The position numbers and the translations under genes are program-made. DNA of 64,000 bases from an uncultured Duganella sp. (GTDB taxonomy: Bacteria; Pseudomonadota; Gammaproteobacteria; Burkholderiales; Burkholderiaceae): positions 9,331 to 73,330 of the forward strand of contig CAMLRG010000004.1 in the NCBI GenBank assembly GCA_946482335.1, read 5' to 3'. Positions 26,279 to 34,912 of the stretch are shown piece after piece (positions within the stretch are counted from its first letter, which is position 1; every line of letters begins with the position of its first letter). The notes under the pieces were generated by a model. That model was not told where the DNA came from. It ran no database searches and worked only from the letters and a program-made list of their open reading frames with translations.

Positions 26279-27093
26279 AAGTCAGCATCTTCGCACCGCA
26301 CTGGGGCAGCAACGAGCTGCCGCCCGACGTTTTCATCGCCAAGGTGAAAGACGCCGGTTTCGACGGCATCGAAATGTCGCTGCCGCTGGACCGCGCCCAG
26401 CGCGACAACTGGATCTACAAGATCGCCAACGCCGGGCTGGATTTGATTGTCGCCCAATGGGAGACAGTGTTCCACAGCGATTTCGCCGCGCACAAGCAGG
26501 CGCTGGGCGAGTTGCTGCGCAATGCCTGCGAAGTGCAGCCGGTACTGGTGAACTCGCACACCGGGAAGGATTGGTACACGCCGCAGCAGAACGAAGAATT
26601 GATCGCCCTGGCCGCCGCTATCGCGGAGGAGTATGGCGTGCCGGTGGTGCATGAGATCCACCGCAGCCGCTTCAGCGGCCATCCGATGCTGCTGCTGCCC
26701 TACCTTGAGCGGTTGCCGCAGCTGCAACTGAACGCCGACCTGTCGCACTGGTGCGTGGCCTGCGAATCGCTGCTGGAAGACCAGGAGCTGACGCTGGCCA
26801 AAGTGCTGCCGCGTGTGCGTCACATCCACGCCCGCGTCGGCCACCCCCAGGGGCCGCAAGTGGCCGACTTCCGTGCGCCGGAAAATGCCGATGCGCTGAA
26901 AGCCCACCTGGCGTGGTGGGACCGCATCATCGAGCTGCGCCGCAACGATGGCGCGCAGCGCATGACCCTCACGCCCGAGTTCGGCCCCGCGCCATACACC
27001 TTCACCCTGCCCTACACTGGCCAGCCGGTCAGCAATGCCTGGGACCAGAACGTCGCGATGCTGAACCTGCTGCGCCAGCGGTACTGCTTGTGA
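26275..27093 (+). CDS. sugar phosphate isomerase/epimerase family TIM barrel
   Basis: A 272-residue cytoplasmic TIM-barrel protein of the xylose-isomerase-like superfamily. The GTG at 26275 overlaps the dioxygenase stop, with GAGG 6 nt upstream. Barrel residues typical of metal-dependent isomerases are visible: VKDAGFDGIEMSLP, NSHTGKDWYT, VVHEIHRSRF (His-Glu-x-His), NADLSHWCV (Asp-x-x-His), HIHARVGHPQGP and a late TPEFGPAPY Glu. Coupled to the dioxygenase, it may rearrange the same sugar or polyol. Substrate not determinable. Confidence 0.88.
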   Translation: MKVSIFAPHWGSNELPPDVFIAKVKDAGFDGIEMSLPLDRAQRDNWIYKIANAGLDLIVAQWETVFHSDFAAHKQALGELLRNACEVQPVLVNSHTGKDWYTPQQNEELIALAAAIAEEYGVPVVHEIHRSRFSGHPMLLLPYLERLPQLQLNADLSHWCVACESLLEDQELTLAKVLPRVRHIHARVGHPQGPQVADFRAPENADALKAHLAWWDRIIELRRNDGAQRMTLTPEFGPAPYTFTLPYTGQPVSNAWDQNVAMLNLLRQRYCL

Positions 27094-27172
27094 GGCGGGC
27101 CTAAGCAGGATTTGAAATCCGCCGTCGAGGCGACCATACTTGTCACTTGAGGCCCTCACTCAGGAGAACAAA

Positions 27173-27676
27173 ATGGCTATGGATGAAAACGGTCCCGCCG
27201 GTCCCACCCCCCGGTATCAGGAGAGAGAAGCTCCGCTTCCCATGCCATCGCTTTGGGATCGCACAGTGCGCTGGGCAACGCCTTTGATGGTGGCTGCCTC
27301 CCTGCTGCTCGGTATCAAGCACGAAGTCCAGCTTCCGGTCACGCACCCGGCGCCAGTCGTGTCGGCCTATCACGCCCCCTCCCTGGGTGACGCGCACCTG
27401 CTCGTCGCGCGCATGCAGGACAAACTTGATCGTCTGGAAAACCTGGCAGGCACCGTGGACGGCAAAGAACGCAATGGCCTCTACGTCTCCATCATCGAAG
27501 ACGTGAAGACGTTGCTGACCATCCCCTGCCCCCCTGCCGCCAAGACCGAGCTCCTGGACTCAATCGTTGAACTGCAAGCCGTCGCCTCCAACAAGGTCGC
27601 CAGTGCCGCGCCGGTGCAGCCCATTGAACGCAAGCTGCAACGTGCGCTCGTCATGTTCCTCAACGCTTGCCGGTAA
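27173..27676 (+). CDS. hypothetical single-pass membrane protein
   Basis: A 167-residue protein starting at the ATG after AGGAGA. A Pro-rich N-terminus (about 1-33) is followed by one hydrophobic helix (about 35-50, WATPLMVAASLLLGI) and a helical C-terminal domain (about 80-167) containing two Cys residues (TIPCPP and the last-but-one residue). No homologous family recognised. It is separated by 79 nt from the isomerase gene and looks independent. Confidence 0.68.
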   Translation: MAMDENGPAGPTPRYQEREAPLPMPSLWDRTVRWATPLMVAASLLLGIKHEVQLPVTHPAPVVSAYHAPSLGDAHLLVARMQDKLDRLENLAGTVDGKERNGLYVSIIEDVKTLLTIPCPPAAKTELLDSIVELQAVASNKVASAAPVQPIERKLQRALVMFLNACR

Positions 27677-27789
27677 GCATACTTCTCTTTTGAAAGCGAA
27701 ATTCGCCAATTGCTGGCAGCCCTGCAAGCCGGGATTGCCGATCCCCCGCGCCCACGCCATACTGAGGCTCCACAACAGAGAGGGTGATC

Positions 27790-28158
27790 TTGAACGCACC
27801 AGTCCAACTGATCGCAGCGACGCCACTCCTGGCGTCGCTGGACATCAACCGCAGCGTTGATTTTTTCGTGTCCAAGCTTGGCTTCGACAGCGTGTATGCA
27901 GTGGCGCGGCAGTACGGCATTGTCAAGCATGGCGCCGTCGGCATCCATTTTTGGCCTTGCAGCGATCCTGAAATCCCGAAAGCAACCAGTTGCCGCGTGC
28001 AAGTGGCAGGCATTGAGGATCTTTACCGGCATTGCCTTGCCCAAGACATAGTCCATCCCAATGCACGGCTGGAGAGCAAACCATGGGGGAGTAAAGAGTT
28101 TGCAATTCTCGATCCCGATGGCAATCTCGTCACCTTCCATGAGGCCGACGAATGCTGA
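27790..28158 (+). CDS. glyoxalase/bleomycin-resistance (VOC) family protein
   Basis: A 122-residue VOC-fold protein. PLLASLDINRSVDFFVSKLG and the C-terminal GSKEFAILDPDGNLVTFHE are the two characteristic half-motifs, and the final Glu is a usual metal or substrate ligand. VOC members include antibiotic-sequestering proteins and glyoxalases; the role here is unknown. The TTG at 27790 is chosen because GAGAGG lies 6 nt upstream; a GTG two codons earlier is the alternative. It overlaps the next gene by 7 nt. Confidence 0.82.
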   Translation: MNAPVQLIAATPLLASLDINRSVDFFVSKLGFDSVYAVARQYGIVKHGAVGIHFWPCSDPEIPKATSCRVQVAGIEDLYRHCLAQDIVHPNARLESKPWGSKEFAILDPDGNLVTFHEADEC

Positions 28159-28421
28159 TCGCCGCCGCTTTACTCCTGGTTCTCACCGGACTCGCCCACT
28201 CGTATCTGGGCGAGCGCGACATCCTGATCCGCCTGTTCAAGCGCGACAACGTGCCCAAGCTGTTCGGCGGGACGGATTTCACCACGGGCACCTTGCGATC
28301 CGTCTGGCATCCGCTCACCATCGACTTCCTCCCGCTCTTCTTCACATGTGGCCGGTACCTGTCCTGGATTGTGTTCTTCGTCGTCGCGGCCCTTCTCTGG
28401 CTTGCCGCGCCAGGGGCGTAA
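28152..28421 (+). CDS. small hypothetical membrane protein
   Basis: An 89-residue protein with an N-terminal hydrophobic helix (MLIAAALLLVLTGLAHSYLG), a charged loop (ERDILIRLFKRDNVPKLFGG) and a C-terminal helix (YLSWIVFFVVAALLWLAAPG). It looks like a family of somewhat longer small membrane proteins I have seen with the same two ends; the central helix pair seems short here, so an internal deletion is possible, though I cannot verify this. It overlaps the VOC gene by 7 nt and abuts the GNAT gene, forming a tight three-gene run. Confidence 0.65.
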   Translation: MLIAAALLLVLTGLAHSYLGERDILIRLFKRDNVPKLFGGTDFTTGTLRSVWHPLTIDFLPLFFTCGRYLSWIVFFVVAALLWLAAPGA

Positions 28422-28913
28422 ATGGACCTGACGTACCGGACCGCGACGCCCGCCGACGCGCAAGCGATCTCGCGCCTGGTCCAGGCGTCCTTCCTGGAAT
28501 TTGTTGCGCCGGACTGGGAAACGCACGCGGTTGGGGAATTTCTGGAGGAATCTTCGCCAAGCGGGTTGGCCGCGTTTATTGCGCAAGCAGACTTTTCGGC
28601 GGTCGCCATCGCGGGGGAAGAGACAGTCGGCTTCATTCTTCTTGCTCCACCGAATCTGCTCAAGGCGCTTTTTGTCCACCGGACTTGGCACAAACGCGGC
28701 ATCGCGCGGAAACTGTGGACGCTCGCCCGGGATTACCTCGACACCAGGCAGCCGCACGTTGAAACCATCGAGTTGAACGCTTCGGCTTTTGCCGTCGACG
28801 CCTATAAGATGCTCGGCTTCTACCCGATCTCAGGGCCAGTCCTGCGCCAGGGCTGTCGATCAACCAGGATGGCATGCTGGCTTCCCGCAGCAGCAAGCGG
28901 CGATATACTGTGA
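28422..28913 (+). CDS. GNAT family N-acetyltransferase
   Basis: A 163-residue acetyltransferase: MDLTYRTATPADAQAISRLV at the start, acetyl-CoA loop VHRTWHKRGIARKLWTLARD (R-G-I-A; about 86-105) and ASAFAVDAYKMLGFYPISGP at the end. Cofactor acetyl-CoA; acceptor unknown. Its ATG directly follows the TAA of the small membrane protein gene, so the two are cotranscribed. Confidence 0.9.
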   Translation: MDLTYRTATPADAQAISRLVQASFLEFVAPDWETHAVGEFLEESSPSGLAAFIAQADFSAVAIAGEETVGFILLAPPNLLKALFVHRTWHKRGIARKLWTLARDYLDTRQPHVETIELNASAFAVDAYKMLGFYPISGPVLRQGCRSTRMACWLPAAASGDIL

Positions 28914-28937
28914 CGGACCAAAAACTGGAGGAAGCTT

Positions 28938-29243
28938 ATGGTCACCTGCTATCTGCGCTACATCATCGATCCTTACAAGCTGAAGGAGTTCGAACATTAC
29001 GGCAAAATCTGGATTCCGCTGGTCGAAAAGTTCGGCGGCCGGCACCATGGATATTTCCTGCCGTCGGAAGGCGTGAGCAATGTGGCGTTGGCGATGTTCA
29101 CCTTCCCCAGCCTCGCAAAGTACGAGGAGTACCGCATGGCATCGGCCGACGATCCGCAATGCCAGGCCGCGTTCAAATACGCGGAAGAGACGCGCTGCTT
29201 CCTCAGTTACGAGCGGAGCTTCTTCCGTCCCGTGTTCGAATAA
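28938..29243 (+). CDS. NIPSNAP family protein
   Basis: A 101-residue ferredoxin-like alpha-beta protein with MVTCYLRYIIDPYKLKEFEH, GGRHHGYFLPSEG and a YRMASADDPQ segment, the conserved features of the NIPSNAP/DUF1330-like stress-responsive dimeric barrel group. Function in bacteria is unclear. GGAGG precedes the ATG at 28938. Confidence 0.86.
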   Translation: MVTCYLRYIIDPYKLKEFEHYGKIWIPLVEKFGGRHHGYFLPSEGVSNVALAMFTFPSLAKYEEYRMASADDPQCQAAFKYAEETRCFLSYERSFFRPVFE

Positions 29244-29272
29244 CGGCGGGGCTGCGGATCGCGCGAAGGAGC

Positions 29273-31588
29273 TCAGTGAACGTGCAGCAGGTCGTTCTCG
29301 GCCAGTTCGTCCTTGGCGGGAACCTTGCGCGGCAAGGTGAGGATCACGGTGGTGCCCTTGCCCGGCTCCGATTCGATCTGGATCGTGCCGCGCAGGACGC
29401 CGGTCACCAGGTTGTAGACGATATTCATGCCCAGCCCTGAACCGCCCTGCCCCATCTTGGTGGTGAAGAAGGGATCGTAAATCTGGCGCAGGGTGCGCGG
29501 GCTCATGCCGACGCCATCGTCGGCGAAGCGCAGCTCGACGGAATCCTCATCCACTTCTTTGGCACTGATCGTGATCTTGCCGCATTCGCGCTCCTCGAAC
29601 GCGTGCATCAGCGCATTCTGGATCAGGTTGCTCAACACCTGCCCTACGCTGCCCGGGTAGGAAAGGAAGTTGACCGTTTCCGGCATCGTGACCCTGACCT
29701 CGCAATTGGCACGGCGCAGCCGGGCCGAATAGGTGGCCAGCGTATCGTGCACCACGCCGGACAGGTTGAAGCTGCGCCGTTTGTCGGAAGTCTGGTCGAC
29801 CGCCACCTGCTTGAAGGAGTGGATCAGGTCCGCCGCGCGCGTCAGCGAATTGGTGATGATCGAGCACGCCATGCGCGCATCCTTCAGATGGGTATCGAGC
29901 GCCGAGCGCTTGATGCCGCCCTCGCCCAGCTGGCGCTCGAACTCCTTGCACATATCGCTCAACGCGGTCGCGGTCAGCAGGCTGTTGCCGATCGGCGTAT
30001 TCAGTTCGTGCGCAATGCCGGCCACCAGCGCGCCCAGCGACGCCATCTTCTCCGACGTGATCAGGCTGGCTTGCGCCTGCTTCAATGTCAGCAGGACGGC
30101 CGACAGATCCTTGTGCGCCAATTCCACATTGGCCTTCTGCTGCGCCAGCTCATTCAGGCTGCGCTCCAGGCCATGCTTGGTATCGACCAAGGCAGCCTCG
30201 GTCTGTTTGCGCTCGGTGATGTCGATGATGACCCACACGCAGCCTTTGCCCGGCTCTTTCGGATCCAGCATACGCCCATTCACCATGCACCACAGTTTCT
30301 TGCCGCTGGCGCCCACCAATTCCAGCTCGAAATGCATGGAAGCGCCATCGGGCACGCAGGCGAAGGGGTCGGCCTGGCCGGCGGTCAATACATTGCAAGA
30401 GCGGCCGGCCAGGCCGCCGGGCGGGTAGCCCATCATCTCTTCCAGGCCGCGGTTGCAGCGCACGACCAGGCCGTTGGCAAACAAGCCGATGCCGACAATC
30501 GCACTATCCTGCAGGGCGCGCAATTCATCGGCCGTGACGCGCAGCTTGTGCGCCAGCGCACGGCGGCGCTGCAGCGTCATGATCAAGGCGCCGATCAGGG
30601 CACTGATCACAAAGCCGGCCACGCCGATCACGGCAATGGCCATGCTGTCGCGGCTGTAGCGCTCGCCCTCGTGCCCTTCAAACTTCATGATCCAGCGCCG
30701 CTCGCCCACATCGAGCGGAATCTTGCTGACCAGGCCGGGCAAGGGCGGCAGCCGCGTGCCCGAACCGAGCTTGCCAAAGCTGTCGAACATCAGGTTGTCG
30801 ACCGTGGGCGGCAGCTTGCCGCCATCGTTGATATAGCCCGCATCGTTGATGCTGACGTAGAGATGCCGCAGCAAGGGGCTGTCGATCACTTCCGACATCA
30901 GGTCATGCACGCGGAACACGATGGCGACAAAGCCGACCAGGGCGGCATCGCGTTCGGCTTCCGTCAACAGCGAAGCGCCACGCCGGTAGATCGGGGCGCG
31001 CGCGACGAAACCCGGCTGGCCGCTGGCATCCTGCACCAGCGTGATCCGTTCGGTGGCGACGACACGGCCGGTGGCCTTGCCCAGTTGCAGGGCTTTGTAG
31101 TGGGGCGGCAGCGCAGCCAGGTCGAGACCGAAGGCATTTTCATTGCCCTTCATCGGTTCGTTGTACTCGATCAGGAAGTGCTCCGGGCGCACCGACACCG
31201 GGTGCACTTTATAGTCGGGGTAGCCGCCACTTTGCAGGCTGTCGTCGGCACGGATGCGCGCGGCATAGGCATCGAGCTGGCTGGACGGTACGCGGCGTAC
31301 GAACTGGATGGCCTGGAAGCCGGGATAGCGGCGCTTCAAATCCAGCTCGCGCACATAGCGGCTGAATTCCAGGCGCGACACCTCGTCGTCCACCGCGAAC
31401 ACGCCCTTGATGCTGAGCAGCATGTCGAAGTAGGTTTGCAGGCGGGTCTGGGTATCGCGCGCAATCTTTTGGGTATCGCGCTGGAAGGCTTCGCTGGCTT
31501 GGCGGTCTTGCACGTCCATGACGAACATGCAAACCCACACGGTAACGCAAATACCGACGATGAAGGCCAGGTATCCGTGTATTCGCAT
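29273..31588 (-). CDS. CHASE-PAS sensor histidine kinase
   Basis: A 771-residue inner-membrane sensor kinase. TM1 (about 5-25) and TM2 (about 320-340) flank a periplasmic CHASE domain (about 75-265, with GFQAIQFVRRVP and IEYNEPMKGNENAFGLDLAA) that senses a small extracellular ligand. A PAS domain (about 360-465), a coiled coil and the kinase core follow: H-box GIAHELNTPIGN (His about 538), N-box LIQNALMHAF, G1 DDGVGM, F-box PFFTT and G2 GGSGLGMNI. All catalytic elements are intact. It carries no receiver; the HD-GYP regulator immediately upstream, in the same orientation, is a candidate partner. GGCGGAGC precedes the ATG. Confidence 0.94.
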   Translation of the reverse strand: MRIHGYLAFIVGICVTVWVCMFVMDVQDRQASEAFQRDTQKIARDTQTRLQTYFDMLLSIKGVFAVDDEVSRLEFSRYVRELDLKRRYPGFQAIQFVRRVPSSQLDAYAARIRADDSLQSGGYPDYKVHPVSVRPEHFLIEYNEPMKGNENAFGLDLAALPPHYKALQLGKATGRVVATERITLVQDASGQPGFVARAPIYRRGASLLTEAERDAALVGFVAIVFRVHDLMSEVIDSPLLRHLYVSINDAGYINDGGKLPPTVDNLMFDSFGKLGSGTRLPPLPGLVSKIPLDVGERRWIMKFEGHEGERYSRDSMAIAVIGVAGFVISALIGALIMTLQRRRALAHKLRVTADELRALQDSAIVGIGLFANGLVVRCNRGLEEMMGYPPGGLAGRSCNVLTAGQADPFACVPDGASMHFELELVGASGKKLWCMVNGRMLDPKEPGKGCVWVIIDITERKQTEAALVDTKHGLERSLNELAQQKANVELAHKDLSAVLLTLKQAQASLITSEKMASLGALVAGIAHELNTPIGNSLLTATALSDMCKEFERQLGEGGIKRSALDTHLKDARMACSIITNSLTRAADLIHSFKQVAVDQTSDKRRSFNLSGVVHDTLATYSARLRRANCEVRVTMPETVNFLSYPGSVGQVLSNLIQNALMHAFEERECGKITISAKEVDEDSVELRFADDGVGMSPRTLRQIYDPFFTTKMGQGGSGLGMNIVYNLVTGVLRGTIQIESEPGKGTTVILTLPRKVPAKDELAENDLLHVH

Positions 31589-31665
31589 GCTTGCTCCGCC
31601 TTAACTATGTGTCCGACTATAGCATAGGGGAAGCCACAATGCGGCAAGGAAACGGTTTGTTCGCC

Positions 31666-32733
31666 CTAGTCCGTTGCGTCTTGGTATCGAGCCGCGATAT
31701 CCATCACTTGCGCCTCGGCGGCGAGCAAAGCGTCGACCACGTCCGGGTCGAATTGTTCGCCGCTGCCCTGGCGGATCAGCTCAATGGCAGTCTCATGGGT
31801 AAAGGCGGGGCGATAGACGCGGTGCGACACCAGCGCGTCATAGACATCGGCCACCGCCACCAGGCGCGCCGCAATCGGGATGGCGTCGCCCGCCAAGCCT
31901 TGCGGATAGCCGGAACCGTCGTAGCGCTCCTGGTGGCTGTACGTGATCTCGCGCGCAAAGCGCAGGAAAGCGTTGGAAAAGCCCAACTCCCGTTCCACCC
32001 CGGCGATGGCATCGCGGCCATGGACGGTATGCAATTTCATGACCTCAAATTCTTCCGGGGTCAGGCGGCCGGGCTTGAGCAGGATGGCATCCGGGATGCG
32101 CACCTTGCCGATATCGTGCAGCGGCGCCGCCTTGAACAGCAGTGGAATATGGGCTTCGACCAGCTCATCGGCAAAGCGCGGATTGCCCTGCAACTGGCGC
32201 GCCAATGCCACCACGATGTGCTGGATGCGGCGCAAGTGCGAAGGATCTTCCGCGTCGCGCATTTCAGCCAGGCTGGCAATCGCCCACACCGCCGCGTCGG
32301 CGACCTGGCCCAACTCGCTGAGCTGGCCCTCCTGGCGCTGCACCAGGGCGCGCGCCGCACGCAATTGCAGGTGGGTGGCAATGCGGGCCCACAGCAACTC
32401 CGGCACCAGCGGCCGCGCCACCACATCGGCCACACCTTCGGCAAAGGCGCTGCTTTCCAGCTCGGGCTGGCCGCGCTCGATCATCGCGATCAGCGGGATG
32501 CTGGCCGTGTCGGGATTGCCGCGCAGGCTGTGGCAAACGGCAAAGCCGTCGCGCACCACGTCCGCCAGGATCAGGTCGGGGCGCGGCAATTGCTGGGCCA
32601 TGGCGACGGCGCGCGTGCCATCGCCGACGGCGCGCACCGTGTACTTATCCTCCAGCAAATGGCTGAGCTGTTGCAGATGGTCGGCCGATGCGTCAACGAT
32701 CAGCAGCAAGGGCTTGGTCGGTAGGCTAGTCAT
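31666..32733 (-). CDS. response regulator with HD-GYP phosphodiesterase domain
   Basis: A 355-residue protein of REC (about 8-125) plus HD-GYP (about 150-345). HD-GYP enzymes hydrolyse cyclic di-GMP, opposing the diguanylate cyclase at 17.7 kb. The HD motif is [12 protein letters not shown], and the GYP region reads [13 protein letters not shown] with a downstream [10 protein letters not shown]. The receiver keeps the acceptor Asp (LILADV) but the acidic pocket is reduced to VDAS, so phosphorylation may be weak. The ATG at 32733 lacks a Shine-Dalgarno; TATCAT on the minus strand ends 6 nt upstream, so the mRNA may be leaderless. Confidence 0.92.
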   Translation of the reverse strand: MTSLPTKPLLLIVDASADHLQQLSHLLEDKYTVRAVGDGTRAVAMAQQLPRPDLILADVVRDGFAVCHSLRGNPDTASIPLIAMIERGQPELESSAFAEGVADVVARPLVPELLWARIATHLQLRAARALVQRQEGQLSELGQVADAAVWAIASLAEMRDAEDPSHLRRIQHIVVALARQLQGNPRFADELVEAHIPLLFKAAPLHDIGKVRIPDAILLKPGRLTPEEFEVMKLHTVHGRDAIAGVERELGFSNAFLRFAREITYSHQERYDGSGYPQGLAGDAIPIAARLVAVADVYDALVSHRVYRPAFTHETAIELIRQGSGEQFDPDVVDALLAAEAQVMDIAARYQDATD

Positions 32734-32774
32734 TGCGGCATGATACCGCAAGGGAACTCCGTGCACGGGAATGT

Positions 32775-33086
32775 TCAATCCGCAAGCGCGGGCGAACCGT
32801 CGGACAGGAAAGCGCCGAAGCAGCGGGTGCACTCGATGCAGAACAAATGGGCCACCCGCACGTTTTTTTGCCGCAGCACCAATTGCAGATGGCCTTCCGC
32901 GCAAATCGGGCAAGTTTCGCGCATGGTGCCGCAGGCCATCACGTCATCCGCCAGGTAATTGTCGTCATACCGCACACCATCAACGACGCGCTGCGGATCG
33001 AGCTCCACCAGGAAAAGTTCAGGCTGAATGCCACGCTGGTCGGGCACCGGATACGCGCCAGAATGATAGTGATTCATCAGATTCAT
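32775..33086 (-). CDS. small zinc-ribbon-like protein
   Basis: A 103-residue soluble protein with two Cys pairs, TCPICAEG (about 60) and [12 protein letters not shown] (about 82-92), the pattern of a zinc ribbon. The N-terminal part is acidic and has no recognisable domain. The ATG at 33086 is preferred over one two codons upstream because of its spacing from AAAGGGG. It may bind nucleic acid or protein; role unknown. It lies 41 nt upstream of the HD-GYP gene on the same strand. Confidence 0.72.
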   Translation of the reverse strand: MNLMNHYHSGAYPVPDQRGIQPELFLVELDPQRVVDGVRYDDNYLADDVMACGTMRETCPICAEGHLQLVLRQKNVRVAHLFCIECTRCFGAFLSDGSPALAD

Positions 33087-33174
33087 TGTCATCCCCTTTG
33101 CCCAGCGCAGGTTACGGGCACTTTAACCATAGTCAAAGATGCCCCGCGAGGCAAGGTCGGCTACAAAAAATTGC

Positions 33175-33207
33175 TTGCAATTAGATCGCGCACTATCTAT
33201 ACTGCGC
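33175..33207 (+). promoter_or_regulatory. promoter and autoregulatory operator of the OhrR-like gene
   Basis: TTGCAA (33175-33180), a 17-nt spacer and TATACT (33198-33203) form a strong sigma70 promoter. The -10 lies inside an imperfect palindrome, 33188-33207, with outer arms GCGCA/TGCGC and inner TAT/ATA, well placed for repression. TATACT ends only 6 nt before the ATG at 33210, so the transcript should start at or next to the start codon. Confidence 0.68.
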
Positions 33208-33209
33208 AC

Positions 33210-33665
33210 ATGGATACGAAAACCTTCGACCTGGAACAGGTTCCCAAGCTCGACCAGCAATTGTGCTTCGCCTTGTACTCGACATCGTTGGCGATGAACA
33301 AGCTGTACCGCAAGCTGCTGCGCAAGCTGGGCCTGACCTACTCGCAATACCTGGTGATGATGGTGTTGTGGGAGCAGGATGAGCAAACGGTGTCTGCCCT
33401 GGGCGACCGCCTCTTCCTCGACTCGGCCACGCTGACGCCGCTGCTGAAGCGGATGGAGCAAGCCGAACTGATCACCCGGACCCGCTGTCCGCAAGACGAG
33501 CGCCAAGTGATCATTGCCCTGACTCCGCAAGGCAACGCGCTGCGGAGCGAGGCTGCCAAGCTGCCCGCCTGTGTCCTGGGCGCCAGCGGTTGCGACCTGG
33601 AACAAGTCATCCGCCTGCAACGCGAACTGTCAATCCTGCGGACCAGCCTGATGAATAATTCCTGA
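33210..33665 (+). CDS. MarR family regulator, OhrR-like peroxide sensor
   Basis: A 151-residue winged-helix repressor. [20 protein letters not shown] at the N-terminus matches OhrR proteins, in which the Cys in LCFALY is oxidised by organic hydroperoxides to release DNA. A second and third Cys ([11 protein letters not shown], about 125-131) fit a two-Cys sensing mechanism. The DNA-binding part is [20 protein letters not shown] and a wing with [13 protein letters not shown]. Usually OhrR controls the peroxidase Ohr; here a secreted hydrolase follows instead. There is no Shine-Dalgarno and the mRNA is probably leaderless. Confidence 0.88.
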   Translation: MDTKTFDLEQVPKLDQQLCFALYSTSLAMNKLYRKLLRKLGLTYSQYLVMMVLWEQDEQTVSALGDRLFLDSATLTPLLKRMEQAELITRTRCPQDERQVIIALTPQGNALRSEAAKLPACVLGASGCDLEQVIRLQRELSILRTSLMNNS

Positions 33666-33674
33666 AGAAAAATT

Positions 33675-33713
33675 TGTCCACCTTGGTTCCTGACCCCGGG
33701 GTGGACATTTTTT
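33675..33713 (+). terminator. intrinsic terminator after the OhrR-like gene
   Basis: TGTCCACC (33675-33682) pairs with GGTGGACA (33700-33707), followed by six T residues. The stem begins 10 nt after the stop codon. Confidence 0.8.
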
Positions 33714-33726
33714 AAAATCAATCAAG

Positions 33727-33745
33727 TAGTGCACTATTTAATAGC
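33727..33745 (+). promoter_or_regulatory. candidate OhrR site upstream of the hydrolase
   Basis: The perfect palindrome TAGTGCACTA (33727-33736) runs into TATTTAATA. The segment GTGCACTATTTA matches the OhrR-gene operator (GCGCACTATCTA) at 10 of 12 positions, which suggests control by the same repressor. Confidence 0.5.
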
Positions 33746-33768
33746 AACCAATTTAAAGGAGAATGACC

Positions 33769-34767
33769 ATGAAATCCGTAATCGCCGCTTCTGCCCTGTC
33801 CCTGCTCTCCGCTTCGGCCTTCGCGGCCAGCTTGCCCGGCGTCGAGCCGCAAACTGCACAATTTTTGAAGGCCCTCGAAGGAGGTAAGCCGCTGGAATCG
33901 CTGAGCCCGGCCGAGGCGCGCCAGGTCCTGGTCGGTGCCCAGCAAGGCGCCAAGCTTCCGGCTGCCGACGTTTCCTCGAAAGTCATCCATGTGGATGGCG
34001 AACCGGTCAAGCTGCACATCGTGCGTCCGGCCGGCGCCAAGGGCAAGCTGCCGGTGTTCATGTTCTTCCACGGGGGCGGCTGGGTGCTCGGCGACTTTCC
34101 CACCCACGAGCGCTTGGTGCGCGACCTGGTGGTGAATTCGGGTGCGGCGGCGGTCTTCGTCGATTACACCCCTTCGCCGGAAGCCGGCTACGGCGTGGCG
34201 ATCCACCAAGCCTACGGCGCTACCAAATGGGTGGCGAAAAACGGCCAGGAAATCAATGTCGACGGCTCGCGCCTGGCCGTGGCCGGCAATAGCGTCGGCG
34301 GTAATATGGCGGCCGTCGTGGCGCTGATGGCGAAGGAGCAAGGCCAGCCGAAACTGCGTGCCCAGGTCCTGCTGTGGCCGGTGACCGACGCCGACTTCGA
34401 CACGGCGTCTTATACGCAGTTTGCCGAGGGCCATTTCCTGACCCGCAATATGATGAAATGGTTCTGGGATAACTACACCACCGACCTGGGCAAGCGCAAG
34501 GAAATCCATGCCTCGCCATTGCAGGCCGCGCCCGAGCAGTTGAAAGGCTTGCCGCCCACCCTGATCCAGACCGCCGAATTCGACGTGCTGCGCGATGAGG
34601 GCGAGGCTTATGGCAAGAAGCTCGATGCCGCCGGCGTCGAAACCACCACCATCCGCTACAACGGCATGATCCACGATTTCGGCTTGCTCAACGTGTTGAG
34701 CCAGGTGCCGGGCACCAGGACCGCATTGCGCCAGGCGGGCGAAGAGTTGAAATATCGGCTGAAATAA
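33769..34767 (+). CDS. secreted alpha/beta hydrolase (hormone-sensitive-lipase type)
   Basis: A 332-residue esterase-like protein with a signal peptide (MKSVIAASALSLLSASAFA), so it acts in the periplasm or outside. The oxyanion motif is FFHGGGWVLGD (about 98-108), the nucleophile elbow AGNSVGGN (Ser about 172), the acid in EFDVLRDEG and the base His in MIHDFGLL. These place it in the HSL/acetyl-hydrolase family of carboxylesterases. The second of two ATGs (33769) has the better distance from AAGGAG. It lies 103 nt downstream of the OhrR-like gene behind a terminator, so it has its own promoter. Physiological substrate unknown. Confidence 0.9.
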   Translation: MKSVIAASALSLLSASAFAASLPGVEPQTAQFLKALEGGKPLESLSPAEARQVLVGAQQGAKLPAADVSSKVIHVDGEPVKLHIVRPAGAKGKLPVFMFFHGGGWVLGDFPTHERLVRDLVVNSGAAAVFVDYTPSPEAGYGVAIHQAYGATKWVAKNGQEINVDGSRLAVAGNSVGGNMAAVVALMAKEQGQPKLRAQVLLWPVTDADFDTASYTQFAEGHFLTRNMMKWFWDNYTTDLGKRKEIHASPLQAAPEQLKGLPPTLIQTAEFDVLRDEGEAYGKKLDAAGVETTTIRYNGMIHDFGLLNVLSQVPGTRTALRQAGEELKYRLK

Positions 34768-34788
34768 GACTCAGCCAAATAAATGGCG

Positions 34789-34826
34789 ATGAATAAATGG
34801 GGTACCTCCCCATTTATTCATTGTTT
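34789..34826 (+). terminator. terminator after the hydrolase gene
   Basis: A perfect 14-bp stem (34789-34802 with 34808-34821) around a 5-nt loop, the arms ending AATGGGG and CCCCATT, followed by TGTTT. It is one of the strongest hairpins in the window and separates the hydrolase from the M1 peptidase operon. Confidence 0.78.
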
Positions 34827-34912
34827 CAATATTTTTACAAATAAATCAAATACCCAAAGGAAAGCTCCCCTAGAATAGCCCGGCATTTAATACTACAAGC
34901 CCTGGGGATCCG

